DNA of 64,000 nucleotides from Methanococcus maripaludis C5 (GTDB taxonomy: Archaea; AGJL01; Methanococci; Methanococcales; Methanococcaceae), in NCBI RefSeq assembly GCF_000016125.1, contig NC_009135.1:1488001-1552000 (forward strand), read 5' to 3'. How positions within the stretch are numbered: position 1 is the first letter of the stretch; the number at the start of each line of letters is the position of its first letter. The position numbers were made by a program, and so were the translations under genes. The notes under the pieces are model-generated. The model saw nothing but the letters and a program-made list of their open reading frames with translations, was not told the origin of the DNA and ran no database searches. Shown here one piece after another: positions 1 through 8,928 of this stretch.

Positions 1-1700
1 TTGCAATTATTTCTGTTTTTCCAATTCAAGACTCAGGATCATTGATCGGATATATTGTATCAATTGACGTATTGAATAAAGATTACACCCTTGTAGATGG
101 GGTCAAAAAATCAACCAGGGATGTAACAACCATTTCACTTGGAAAATACAGGATATCTACAAATGTAGAAAATAACGGGCAACGGGCAATAGGAACTGCA
201 ATTTCTGATGAGATTTACAACCAAGTAGTACTTGGAAAACAGGACTACTATGCAAGAGCAGATGTGCTTGGAGTTTCCCATCTTTGCGGGTATGCTCCGC
301 TTTATGATTGCCAAGGCAATGCTGTTGGTATGGTATTTACCGGAACTCCTGCAGCACCGTTTGACAGTGTTGTGAGCAATATATTAAATTCGATAATTAT
401 TATCGGGATCTTGGGTATGGTAATTGCCATTTTGATTTCGATATTTACTGGCAAAAAAGTTACAAAACCAGTTGACGAACTTAAAAAAGGTGCAGAAATT
501 TTCGGTAATGGAAATTACGAACATGTCGTAAAAGTCAGTACTGGTGACGAACTAGAAGAATTGGCCAATTCATTTAACGGTATGGCTCAAAATATTAAAG
601 AAATGAATGAGCTTATGGATACAGATAAAAAAGAACTTGGAGTTACAATTAAAGATGTCGCAGACACAATGACTGCAGTTGCAAATGGGGATTTCACAGT
701 AAGGGCTGATGAAAAGAGAAAAAGAAATAATTTACAAAAAGCGATTAACACCGCAATTAGAAATGTTGCACAGTTGATTAAAGACCTAAGAGAAGAAGTT
801 GATCTATTGAACGTTCAGGTTCAAAAAGTTGAAGACGAACTTAAAAGTGCAGAAGAAACTGCAACACAGGTTACAGAAGCTGCAAATCAGGTTGCAGAAG
901 CTTCAAGTGATCAGTCTGCAAAATTACAGGAAGCATCAGATCAGCTTGAAAATACTTACGAAGTTGCAAAAACTGTTTACACGGATGCAGAAGAAACTGT
1001 CAGATCTGCAGAAGAAATCAGCGAAAACTCTGAAAATGGGGTTAAAAAAGTTGAAAACGCAATTTCAAGAATGCAAGGAATTACAAATGTAATTGACGAT
1101 TTAGGAAAATCAATCCAAGAACTCGGTGAAGATGGTAAAAAAATCAATGAAGTAACCGATTTAATTAAAGATATTGCAGAACAGACAGGACTCTTAGCTT
1201 TAAATGCTTCAATTGAAGCTGCACGTGCAGGAGAAGCTGGAAAAGGGTTTGCAGTTGTTGCAAGCGAAATTAAAGCACTTGCAGAAGAAATTAAAAAATC
1301 CGTTGAAAATATTAACCACACGATTGATGGTGTCCACAAGCGAATCGGAGAAACGATGGATCTCGGATTAAAAGGAAAAGATGAAGTCGATAAAGGGGTA
1401 ATTGCAATCGACGAAGTAAATGATGCGCTCTTAAGAATTAAAGAAAGTGTTAATGGCGCTGCAATTAAAATAAATGGTATTAAACAGGGAGCGCAGAGTG
1501 CTGCTGACAATACCGAAGGTGCTTTAAAGAATGCACAAGATATTGCATCAATTTCAGAAGAGTTTACTGCAACAGCAGAAGAAGTTACTGCATCAACTGA
1601 AGAATTAAATTCAATTATTGAAGAAATCAGAGGAATTGCAGAAGAAGTAACTCATGTATCTGAGAGGGTGACTAGAAAATCAGGTCAGTTCAAAATTTAA
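1..1700 (+). CDS. Methyl-accepting chemotaxis protein, 3' part (5' end outside window)
   Basis: Chemoreceptor that passes a ligand signal to the CheA/CheW complex. The frame is open to the first base of the window, so the N-terminus and first membrane segment are missing. What is visible: the end of an extracellular Cache-like sensor domain, a membrane helix (IIIIGILGMVIAILISIF), a HAMP linker beginning at TKPVDELKKG, and a long coiled-coil signalling domain with the conserved hairpin around LLALNASIEAARAGEAGKGF. A second gene at 47758-49947 encodes the same protein from the HAMP onward, residue for residue; only the sensor and membrane parts differ. The first methionine-type codon inside the window (TTG at 42) is not a real start, because homology to the second copy continues upstream of it. 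Confidence 0.95.
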   Translation, partial: AIISVFPIQDSGSLIGYIVSIDVLNKDYTLVDGVKKSTRDVTTISLGKYRISTNVENNGQRAIGTAISDEIYNQVVLGKQDYYARADVLGVSHLCGYAPLYDCQGNAVGMVFTGTPAAPFDSVVSNILNSIIIIGILGMVIAILISIFTGKKVTKPVDELKKGAEIFGNGNYEHVVKVSTGDELEELANSFNGMAQNIKEMNELMDTDKKELGVTIKDVADTMTAVANGDFTVRADEKRKRNNLQKAINTAIRNVAQLIKDLREEVDLLNVQVQKVEDELKSAEETATQVTEAANQVAEASSDQSAKLQEASDQLENTYEVAKTVYTDAEETVRSAEEISENSENGVKKVENAISRMQGITNVIDDLGKSIQELGEDGKKINEVTDLIKDIAEQTGLLALNASIEAARAGEAGKGFAVVASEIKALAEEIKKSVENINHTIDGVHKRIGETMDLGLKGKDEVDKGVIAIDEVNDALLRIKESVNGAAIKINGIKQGAQSAADNTEGALKNAQDIASISEEFTATAEEVTASTEELNSIIEEIRGIAEEVTHVSERVTRKSGQFKI

Positions 1701-1722
1701 TTTCTCTTTTTTTCTTTTTGAT
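460..1722 (+). repeat. 1.26 kb near-identical direct repeat, copy A
   Basis: Runs from the start of the HAMP region to 22 bases past the stop codon of the first chemotaxis gene. It matches 48707-49969 at a constant offset of 48247. By eye I found one difference (C at 752, T at 48999). Identity stops abruptly on both sides. Confidence 0.93.
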
Positions 1723-1813
1723 CACTAAAAGATTGCAAAATACCATTTTTTTAGAATATTTAAAGATAAATAATACTCCGTTTATCAAAATAATCGTTAA
1801 AACTCGTTTAAAA

Positions 1814-1830
1814 TTCGAAAAACTTATATA
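1814..1830 (+). promoter_or_regulatory. Strong archaeal promoter (BRE + TATA), stable-RNA type
   Basis: TTCGAAAAACTTATATA resembles the boxes upstream of the tRNA genes in this window (CCGAAAGCTTTATATA and CCGAAAACTTTATATA). The TATA core at 1823-1830 predicts initiation near 1852-1856. No protein start follows within a kilobase on this strand, which points to a non-coding transcript. Confidence 0.6.
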
Positions 1831-1852
1831 TCACTAAGATCTAAGTTAAATA

Positions 1853-1980
1853 CAGTTCCGTTAAAAATTATTATAAACCTATTGGATTTTTGTGGTAAAT
1901 ATTAAACCTATTGAATATTTGTGAAATGTTCTGGAAAAATAAAAACGAGTTGAATTTAAAATAACGGAACTTTTTTCCAG
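1853..1980 (+). ncRNA. Candidate small RNA with closing stem and internal 20-nt tandem motif
   Basis: Starting where the promoter at 1814-1830 predicts initiation, the transcript would open with GTTCCGTTA (1855-1863). Its exact complement TAACGGAAC lies at 1962-1970 and runs straight into TTTTTT (1971-1976), so a closing stem and T-run terminator are combined. Two copies of a 20-mer lie between them (1875-1894 and 1904-1923; 18 of 20 identical; core AAACCTATTG). A second overlapping inverted pair (TTCTGGAAAAA 1929-1939, TTTTTCCAGAA 1972-1982) offers an alternative fold. No open reading frame of note is inside. I recognise no known RNA family. The call is inferred from architecture alone. Confidence 0.45.
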
Positions 1981-1983
1981 AAT

Positions 1984-2917
1984 CTAATCCTACTTTGAAT
2001 CATTACATATACTGTTTTAAATTAATAATTACTTTCAGTTATACTACGTTTAACCCCTGCTTCATTAAAAATCTAAATTTTTATCAGAACTGAAAGTTTG
2101 AAAGATGTTTAAAATAAAAACCCATTTTAAAATAGAGATGAACATAACATTTAGTTTAAATTTATAAAAAGAATTAAAAATTAGATATAATCCAAAGAGT
2201 CTTCACAATCTTTGCGAATTTGAGGTAAATCATACGGCAATATTCACCCTCAAAGGTGGTTCGTTGAGAGTTTGAGATAATATTTTTTTCCGATTGTTTC
2301 CATATTTTAGTTGAAATACATGACGGCACATTCAATGTATTAACTTTGAGAATGTTTAAATGCAAACTTGAAAGGTCGAATTTCAAATTGCAGGTGAATG
2401 AATGAAATGCCCTTCAAACCAAATTAACCTTGATTAATTCTTGGTAAGGTTTAAAGGAACATAATTAAAAATGATTTTTGAACTATATAAGTGATTTGTG
2501 TATGTCATTATACTTTTAATCCTGTATATTCACTAAATTGAATCTTAAATTTTAAAAAAGCTTTAAAACAACTTTAAATAAGGAATTTAGAACATTGAAA
2601 CTAGCCCATACAATGAATTTTAAATAAGTTTAAAGTTTGAGAACTGAATTACTGGAAGATCCACGATTGAACTTTAATTATCCACTTATTTATTGAACTT
2701 AAGCTTAGCTACATTGATTCTTTAGCTTTAAACGCGTGGAATGTTAAAGATAATTTTTGAATTTTTTTTAAATATTACTAAAAATCAGATCATTTAAAAG
2801 CATCTTGAAAACGAAATCATTGAAAAATAATTTGAACCTTGTTATTGATTATAAATATCGGGTTATGGGCATTTAATATCTAAAAAAAAGCGTTTTCCAT
2901 CGTTATTTTGTCAAATA
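1984..2917. other. AT-rich intergenic stretch, possibly decayed sequence
   Basis: About 0.9 kb rich in TTTAAA and TTGAA words with no convincing gene. A 70-codon minus-strand frame (2174-2386) has protein-like composition (for example TTFEGEYCRMIYLKFAKI) but no ribosome binding site and no complete fold. It could be the tail of a decayed mobile-element or other gene, or chance. I see no terminal inverted repeats, tRNA or further strong promoter here. Confidence 0.35.
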
Positions 2918-2925
2918 GAGAAAGT

Positions 2926-2933
2926 CATATATA
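2926..2933 (+). promoter_or_regulatory. Probable TATA box of guaB
   Basis: CATATATA preceded by AGAAAGT lies about 90 bases before the guaB start and predicts a leader of about 60 nt. The leader contains a small palindromic patch (GATATCCTAGAGATATC, near 2975-2992) that could fold or bind a regulator. Confidence 0.4.
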
Positions 2934-3017
2934 CGAGATTTACAATATGTTCCATAATTAATTGTTATGAACTGGATATCCTAGAGATATCACAATTGAT
3001 AGGTAATGGTGGTTATT

Positions 3018-4508
3018 TTGTTTTTAGATAAAATAGTTAGTGCTCAAAGAGCCTACACTTTTGATGATGTATTATTAGTTCCAAACAAGTCATATGTTGA
3101 TCCAAAAACTACGGATGTTTCTATAGATATTGCAGGATTGAAACTCAATATTCCAATTATTTCTGCTGCAATGGATACTGTTTCTGAAAAAGATTTAGCA
3201 ATTGCTCTTGCAAGAAGAGGTGGAATTGCAGTAATTCATAGAAATATGACTGTTGAAGAACAGCTGAAACATATCCGGGCTGTTAAAATGGCAGAAAATC
3301 TAGTAATTAGAGATGTTGTGACCGTTAAACCATCCAGCACGGTTTTGGAAGCTGAAAGAATAATGTATGAATACAACGTAAGCGGTCTTCCCGTGGTTTG
3401 CGAAAACAAAACTCTTGTCGGAATTCTCACTACTAGAGATTTAAAATTCGTTCCGGATAAAAACGTAGCTGTAGACACAGTTATGACAAAAGACGTACTA
3501 CACGTACATGAAGACACACCTTACGAAGAAATTTTAAACAGACTTTACGAAAACAAGATTGAAAGACTTCCGATTTTGGATAAAAACACGAAAGAATTGC
3601 TTGGAATGGTTACTTTAAGAGATATCTTAAAAAGAAAAAAATACCCTGACGCAGCAAGAGATTCTGACGGAAAACTCATTGTTGCAGCGGCGTGTGGTCC
3701 AAGCGACTTTGAAAGAGCTGAAGCATTGCTTTTAGCGGGTGTTGATGCAATTGCAATTGACTGTGCACACGCACACAACATGCAAGTTGTAGAAAACGTT
3801 AAAAAATTAAAAGAAATTTTAAAAGGATCCAAAACAAAATTATTCGTTGGAAACATTGCTACAAAGGAAGCTGCAGAAGATTTAATTAATGCTGGTGCAG
3901 ATGCAATTAAAGTTGGAATTGGACCTGGTTCAATATGTACAACAAGAGTTGTTGCGGGAGTTGGAGTTCCACAATTAACTGCTGTTGCAGAAGTTGCAGA
4001 AGTTGCTAAAAAACACGATGTTCCAGTAATTGCAGATGGTGGTATAAAATACAGTGGTGACATTGCAAAAGCAATTGCTGCTGGTGCAGATGCTGTAATG
4101 GTTGGAAGCCTTTTGGCAGGTACTGAAGAAGCTCCTGGATTATTAATGACCATTAATGGAAGAAAATACAAACAATATCGAGGAATGGGTTCCCTTGGTG
4201 CAATGTGTGGAAGTTCAGGAAACGTTGCAGACAGGTATTTCCAAAGCGGCCACATGAAACACTCAAAACTTGTACCTGAAGGAATTGAAGGTGCTGTTCC
4301 ATACAAAGGACCTACAAGCGACATCCTATTCCAGCTCGTTGGTGGTTTGAGATCATCCATGGGATACTGCGGTGCACAAAATCTTTCAGAAATGCATGAA
4401 AAAGCAAGATTTGTGATAATCACCCAGAGTGGACAGAAAGAAAGCCACCCTCACGATGTTTTAATCACGAACGAAGCTCCAAACTACCCGATAAACAGTG
4501 AAAGATAA
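3018..4508 (+). CDS. guaB: Inosine-5'-monophosphate dehydrogenase
   Basis: Oxidises IMP to XMP with NAD+, the first committed step to guanine nucleotides; cytoplasmic. The protein has about 496 residues, the usual length. A TIM barrel is interrupted by a CBS pair (roughly residues 90-205, starting near MTKDVLHV). The catalytic loop GPGSICTTR places the nucleophile at about Cys307, and the flap region contains MGSLGAM. I place the start at TTG 3018, because GGTGGT (3008-3013) sits 4 nt upstream. The in-frame ATG at 3006 would overlap that binding site. The gene is monocistronic: ilvE converges from the other side. Confidence 0.97.
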   Translation: MFLDKIVSAQRAYTFDDVLLVPNKSYVDPKTTDVSIDIAGLKLNIPIISAAMDTVSEKDLAIALARRGGIAVIHRNMTVEEQLKHIRAVKMAENLVIRDVVTVKPSSTVLEAERIMYEYNVSGLPVVCENKTLVGILTTRDLKFVPDKNVAVDTVMTKDVLHVHEDTPYEEILNRLYENKIERLPILDKNTKELLGMVTLRDILKRKKYPDAARDSDGKLIVAAACGPSDFERAEALLLAGVDAIAIDCAHAHNMQVVENVKKLKEILKGSKTKLFVGNIATKEAAEDLINAGADAIKVGIGPGSICTTRVVAGVGVPQLTAVAEVAEVAKKHDVPVIADGGIKYSGDIAKAIAAGADAVMVGSLLAGTEEAPGLLMTINGRKYKQYRGMGSLGAMCGSSGNVADRYFQSGHMKHSKLVPEGIEGAVPYKGPTSDILFQLVGGLRSSMGYCGAQNLSEMHEKARFVIITQSGQKESHPHDVLITNEAPNYPINSER

Positions 4509-4530
4509 TTCTCTTTTTTATTTCTTTGAA
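4509..4530 (+). terminator. T-rich terminator after guaB
   Basis: TTCTCTTTTTTATTTCTTTG directly after the stop codon is the kind of oligo-T tract that ends archaeal transcripts. No stem is needed or seen. Confidence 0.45.
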
Positions 4531-4575
4531 AAAAGTTTAGAAATAGTTTTTAAAATAATTTAAAAAAAATAAGTA

Positions 4576-5439
4576 TTATTCAATATATTTTTTACCGATT
4601 TTTGACCTTATTTCTTTGAATCTGTCGCTTAAATCTTTTGTAATTGGGCCTAATTTTCCATTGTAGATTTTTCTTCCATCGATTTCAACTACATGGATTA
4701 ATTCTGCTGCAGTTCCTGTGATAAATATCTCATCTGCAACAAATAAATCGTGTAAGGTCATTTTTTCTTCAATAATTGTATAACCTGCCTCATTTGCAAG
4801 ATCTACAACAGTATCCCTTGTAATTCCTTTTAAAACACTTGAAGAAAGAGGTGGTGTTTTTATTTTTCCATTTTTAATAACAAATATGTTGTCTCCAGTT
4901 CCTTCTGCAACGTATCCTTCGCTATCGAGTAAAAAAGCTTCTTCTACTCCTGCATAATTTGCCTGAATTTTTGCTAAAATGCTGTTTAAATAATTTAAAG
5001 ATTTTACAGCAGGGTTTAATACATCAACAGGCAGTCTTCTTATTGATGAGGTTATAACCTTTATTCCATCTTCTCCAAGAAGTGGTTTCATAGCTTCTGC
5101 AATACAGAAAACAGTTGGTACAGGACATTTTCTTGGATCAAGACCTAAATCTCCAATTCCCCTTGTAACTACGAGTCTTATATATGCGTCTTTTAAATCG
5201 TTTGTTTTTAAAGTTTCAATTACAATTTCTCCGATTTCTACTTTTGAAACAGGTATTTTCATTGCAAGAGAATCTGCTGAATCGTATAAACGTTCGATGT
5301 GTTCTTCCAATTTAAATACTACTCCTTCATACGCTCTAATTCCTTCGAAAACCCCATCACCATAAAGCAGCCCGTGGTCATATACGGACACTTTCGCATC
5401 TTCTTTCTCTACGAATTTTCCATCGAGATAAATTTTCAT
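4576..5439 (-). CDS. ilvE: Branched-chain amino acid aminotransferase
   Basis: PLP enzyme of fold type IV that transfers an amino group between glutamate and the 2-oxo acids of valine, leucine and isoleucine. It has 287 residues, normal for the family. The PLP lysine is K146 in KSLNYLNS; RLVVTRG and the glutamate-containing EGTGDNIF motif match the fold IV pattern. Start ATG follows GGTGGTTTAATC. It is the upstream-most of a minus-strand group with no close partner and converges with guaB. A D-amino acid transaminase or aminodeoxychorismate lyase is less likely, given the length and the N-terminal YLDGKFV. Confidence 0.92.
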   Translation of the reverse strand: MKIYLDGKFVEKEDAKVSVYDHGLLYGDGVFEGIRAYEGVVFKLEEHIERLYDSADSLAMKIPVSKVEIGEIVIETLKTNDLKDAYIRLVVTRGIGDLGLDPRKCPVPTVFCIAEAMKPLLGEDGIKVITSSIRRLPVDVLNPAVKSLNYLNSILAKIQANYAGVEEAFLLDSEGYVAEGTGDNIFVIKNGKIKTPPLSSSVLKGITRDTVVDLANEAGYTIIEEKMTLHDLFVADEIFITGTAAELIHVVEIDGRKIYNGKLGPITKDLSDRFKEIRSKIGKKYIE

Positions 5440-5488
5440 GATTAAACCACCATTAAAAATACTTTTAATGCAGATTAGAGTTTAGTTC

Positions 5489-6643
5489 TTAATATTTTTT
5501 TGTATTTGAAAGGCTTTCCAAAAATCCGTCGATATGTTCGATCTCGAGATGCGGCATTACAACAATCCTCAAAGCTTCCACACATCTGCAAACTGAAACA
5601 TACCAGTTCTCTTCTCGCAATTTCATACAAGTATCCTGTTTATTTTCATCTTTTAATGCAACAATATTCATTACCGGATCGATTGCAGTTTCAAAGCCAT
5701 ATTCTCTTGCTTTTTTTACCAAATGTTTTGTTTTTTCCATTGATTCGTTTACAAGGTTTTCATATCCTTCAATTCCAAGTAATTTCATAATTCCCCAGGT
5801 GGATGCAACTCCAACTCCAGATCTAGTTCCAATTAAGGTTGCCTGCTGTTTTTCAGTTAGATACGGGGCGTCAACATCCAGATATTTCTTAAATGTGTTG
5901 TCCCTAAACAAAATTCCCCCTGCAGAAATTGGAGCAAGTCCCATCTTGTGCGGATCTATCGTGATTGAAGAAACTCCGTTTAGTGAAAAATCAAAATCGT
6001 AGTTATATCCTTTTAATTTATATTTATCGTCTAAAAATGGAATTACAAAACCACCAAATGCAGCATCTACGTGAAGTAAAATATCGTTTTCAACCGCAAT
6101 TTTTGATAATTCGTAAATATTATCGATTGATCCAAGTTCAGTGCATCCTGCAATCCCAACAATTCCAGAAATCTCGTTTTTAGAATCTTCGACATAATCT
6201 CGAATGAATTTTACGTCCATTGTAAAATACTCCGTTAAAGGGGGCCTTACAACGTTTAAATCCATCATATCTCTTGCTTTGTCAAAAGAAAAGTGTGCAG
6301 TTTCAGGAATTATGATATTCTGCTTTTTATCTTTTGATTTTGAGATATTTTTAAATGCCCTCATTGCAGTAAGGTTTGCTTCAGTTCCACCAGAAATAAT
6401 ATAACCAAAAGCGTTATTGTTATGCAATATACTTCCCAACATCGAAACTACTTCTTTTTCTAGCTTTGAAGTACCGTTAAATAATCCTGGGTCCCCTAAA
6501 TTTGTTTCAAAAAACATTTCTGAAATTTTTCTAGCTATCGGGTGGGGTTTTGTGCACATTGAGCCTAAAATGTAGCCTTCCTCATATTTTAAATCCTGGC
6601 TCCTGTATTTTCGTAATTCGTTTAAAATATCCTGTTCTTCCAT
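5489..6643 (-). CDS. mfnA: L-tyrosine decarboxylase (methanofuran biosynthesis)
   Basis: Group II PLP decarboxylase. In methanogens it makes tyramine from tyrosine for methanofuran, and the same family can make beta-alanine from aspartate. Length is 384 residues from the ATG at 6643 (a TTG one codon upstream is the alternative). The Schiff-base lysine is K233 in DPHKMG, and HVDAAFGGF contains the PLP-contacting aspartate. Another methanofuran gene, mfnF, lies at 59363-60346, so the pathway is scattered. The substrate is assigned from the lineage; sequence alone does not separate tyrosine from aspartate. Confidence 0.9.
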   Translation of the reverse strand: MEEQDILNELRKYRSQDLKYEEGYILGSMCTKPHPIARKISEMFFETNLGDPGLFNGTSKLEKEVVSMLGSILHNNNAFGYIISGGTEANLTAMRAFKNISKSKDKKQNIIIPETAHFSFDKARDMMDLNVVRPPLTEYFTMDVKFIRDYVEDSKNEISGIVGIAGCTELGSIDNIYELSKIAVENDILLHVDAAFGGFVIPFLDDKYKLKGYNYDFDFSLNGVSSITIDPHKMGLAPISAGGILFRDNTFKKYLDVDAPYLTEKQQATLIGTRSGVGVASTWGIMKLLGIEGYENLVNESMEKTKHLVKKAREYGFETAIDPVMNIVALKDENKQDTCMKLREENWYVSVCRCVEALRIVVMPHLEIEHIDGFLESLSNTKKY

Positions 6644-6767
6644 CAAAATCTACCGGTAAAGATTTTCTAATTTCTGTTAATTTTAATTGTTTATAAAATT
6701 ATTGTAATTTAAAATCAAATCTAATCAGTCAATTCAACTATTTAAAAAAAGAGATTTTTGTGGAATT

Positions 6768-7613
6768 TTATAATTTTATTTTTCTTTTTGCTTTCCTATC
6801 AGCCCAGCACTGAATACAGATTCCCACAGGAAGTGATGCAGTATGGCATCCATTTATTTCAATAAACACATCTAAAGCCGTTATTTTACCGCCTAGCCCC
6901 ATTGCACCAATTCCAAGCTGATTTATACTATCCAGTAATTCCGTTTCCAAATTTTCAATCGTCTTTTCAGGATTTCTATTTCCAATATCCCTTAAAAGAG
7001 CTTTTTTAGCAAGTTTCAATGAAATATCTGCAGTTCCACCTATTCCAACGCCCAAAACTATTGGAGGACAGGGTTTACCGCCTGCATTTGCAACTGTTTC
7101 GAGTATAAATTTTTTTATTCCAATTAAACCTTCAGAAGGAGTAAGCATTTTTAAAGCACTCATGTTTTCGCTTCCAGCGCCTTTTGGAAATACAGATATT
7201 TCGATTTCGTTATTTAAATCTGCATTAAATTCAAAATTTATAAATGGCGCACCCATTCCCGTATTTGTACCCAAATTTTCCCGTGTAATCGGGTTTACAA
7301 CGTTTGGCCTGAGTGGAACTTCTGCTGTTGCCCGTTTTACTCCGATTTCAATTTCTTTAATTATTTCAATTATTTTTTCACTTGAAATTCCGGTTCCAAT
7401 TTTCAAAAAAATAACCGGAACACCCGTATCCTGACAGAGCGGGATTTGTTTTTCTTCTGCAATATTATTGTTTAATTCAATTGCTTTTAAAGTATCTTTA
7501 CATGCACCACACTCTATTTCTTCAGCGTGTTTTAATTTGGACTTTACATCATCTGGAAGATAAATTGAGGCTTCTTTAAATAATTCAACGATTACTTCTG
7601 AAATATTACTCAT
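6768..7613 (-). CDS. Class I fumarate hydratase, alpha (N-terminal) subunit
   Basis: Half of the two-subunit Fe-S fumarase/tartrate dehydratase family that interconverts fumarate and malate in the incomplete reductive TCA pathway. It has 281 residues. Candidate [4Fe-4S] ligands are Cys60 (LCQDTG), the cysteine in GGKPCPPIV and the C-terminal pair in CIQCWADRK. The start ATG has CGGTG upstream. It is followed, in transcription order, by mfnA about 120 bases downstream and preceded by a PHP gene (gap of 14 bases), suggesting co-transcription from upstream. The beta subunit is not in the window, so it must be encoded elsewhere. Confidence 0.92.
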   Translation of the reverse strand: MSNISEVIVELFKEASIYLPDDVKSKLKHAEEIECGACKDTLKAIELNNNIAEEKQIPLCQDTGVPVIFLKIGTGISSEKIIEIIKEIEIGVKRATAEVPLRPNVVNPITRENLGTNTGMGAPFINFEFNADLNNEIEISVFPKGAGSENMSALKMLTPSEGLIGIKKFILETVANAGGKPCPPIVLGVGIGGTADISLKLAKKALLRDIGNRNPEKTIENLETELLDSINQLGIGAMGLGGKITALDVFIEINGCHTASLPVGICIQCWADRKAKRKIKL

Positions 7614-7627
7614 AAAAACACCGATAA

Positions 7628-8281
7628 TTATATTCTTTTTAAAATTTCTAGGGGATTTGTAGTTAATGAATTTTCAAGTTCCCTAAATGACATTCCTGCA
7701 CCAAGCCCCACTTTTCTTGCGAATTCGTAAGTTATTAAATCACTTGGAGCGTGTGTATCGGTATTTATGACCATTGGAATTTTTAATTCCCTTGCAACAG
7801 ATACTACGTGGCCGTTTGTAAGTGAGTGGCCTTTTCTAGAGGTTATCTCAAGAAAGATGTTATTTTCAAGAATATTTTGTGCAGTTTCGACGTCAATTAA
7901 TCCAGGGTGTGCTAAAATATCAACATCTTCTGAAATTGATGTATAATAGTTAGTTTTTTCAGCTACTGGCTCGACTGGAGTTTCTCCGTGAACCACAACA
8001 ATTTCTGCACCCTCGTTTTTACATTTTCTGGCCATTTTTGGAATTGATTTTGGAGGAATGTGCGTTAACTCAACACCCACAACAATTTCAATATCTAAAT
8101 AGTTAGAAAGTTCTTCTTTTGCTAAAGTATTTTTTTCGATTAATTCCTTGTAATTACTTGCATCTGCGTGATCGGTTATGCCTAACGCCCTGTGCTCCAA
8201 TACGATTGCCCTTCTTACGAGTTCTGAAGGAATGAGTTCCCCATCACTGAATACCGTGTGGGTGTGAAAGTCGTACCTCAA
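7628..8281 (-). CDS. PHP-domain phosphoesterase (histidinol-phosphatase-like)
   Basis: Metal-dependent PHP hydrolase of about 217 residues. The N-terminus gives the first metal site (YDFHTHTVFSDGE); further ligands are in GITDHADAS, VVGVELTH, HPGLID and NTDTHAP. The longer frame, with a start at 8347, would add a hydrophobic segment. I reject it because GGTGAT (8285-8290, minus strand) lies just before TTG 8281, and the protein then begins directly at the PHP fold. The substrate is unknown; histidinol phosphate or another small phosphoester is possible. It probably heads the operon with the fumarase subunit and diverges from the cyclase-like gene at 8359. Confidence 0.82.
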   Translation of the reverse strand: MRYDFHTHTVFSDGELIPSELVRRAIVLEHRALGITDHADASNYKELIEKNTLAKEELSNYLDIEIVVGVELTHIPPKSIPKMARKCKNEGAEIVVVHGETPVEPVAEKTNYYTSISEDVDILAHPGLIDVETAQNILENNIFLEITSRKGHSLTNGHVVSVARELKIPMVINTDTHAPSDLITYEFARKVGLGAGMSFRELENSLTTNPLEILKRI

Positions 8282-8358
8282 ATTATCACCAAAGCCCAAA
8301 TTTATAATGTATCCAATTATAACTAATATCAAATAAATAATTTCCATGTGGAGAAAAT

Positions 8359-8928
8359 ATGGCGGAAGAAAAAATAATAAACTTATCTCACGAACTTAAG
8401 AATTTTGTATATCCAAATGACCCCGAATCTAGCGTAGAAACTAAAAAAAATGGTAAATATTTTGTTTCAGAATTAAAAATGGGGGCCCATACTGGAACAC
8501 ATGTTGATTATCCCATGCATGTTGGACTTACAAATGAAAAGTTTGAAAATGTTTTTGGAAACGGTTACTGCGTTTCATTTGAAAATTTGGAAGATTTCTT
8601 TAAAAATTGCCCAGAAGATTTGGAAATTTTGCTCATAAAAACCGATTTTTCAAAATACTGGGGAAATGATGCATATTTTGAAAAAGAAATTGATATTGAA
8701 AATCACGTTAAAAAAATAATTTCTCTGAATTTAAAAGCTGTTGGAGTAGACTGCTACTCGATCGGCAACTTTTCGGTCCATGAAAAAATATTATCTTCAA
8801 AAATTAAAATAATTGAAAATATGAAAAACCTTGAAATTTTAGAAAACAGAAGTTTCAAATTCTTTGGATTTCCGCTAAATATTGAAAAAATTGACGGATC
8901 TCCGATTAATGCTGTTGCATTTCTTTAA
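8359..8928 (+). CDS. Cyclase family protein (kynurenine formamidase-like)
   Basis: 189-residue metal-dependent amidohydrolase of the cyclase/KynB family. The signature is HTGTHVDYPMH, which supplies the metal ligands, preceded by NLSHEL. Substrate unknown: tryptophan catabolism is not expected in this lineage, so a formamidase or lactone/cyclic amide hydrolase on another compound is more likely. It shares a 77-base intergenic space with the divergent PHP gene and stands alone before hmd. Start ATG has TGGAG upstream. Confidence 0.8.
   Translation: MAEEKIINLSHELKNFVYPNDPESSVETKKNGKYFVSELKMGAHTGTHVDYPMHVGLTNEKFENVFGNGYCVSFENLEDFFKNCPEDLEILLIKTDFSKYWGNDAYFEKEIDIENHVKKIISLNLKAVGVDCYSIGNFSVHEKILSSKIKIIENMKNLEILENRSFKFFGFPLNIEKIDGSPINAVAFL

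Noticed and set aside
977-1510. 177-codon open frame antisense to the first chemotaxis gene (and its twin at 49224-49757)
   Set aside because: It is a shadow of the coiled-coil coding frame: composition is low-complexity, there is no ribosome binding site, and its presence in both copies is due to the repeat.
2174-2386. 70-codon minus-strand frame in the large intergenic region
   Set aside because: No ribosome binding site, no domain; might be a decayed fragment, but not supportable as a gene.
3545-4423. 292-codon open frame antisense to guaB
   Set aside because: Lies wholly inside a gene with all IMP dehydrogenase motifs; no binding site and no recognisable domain.
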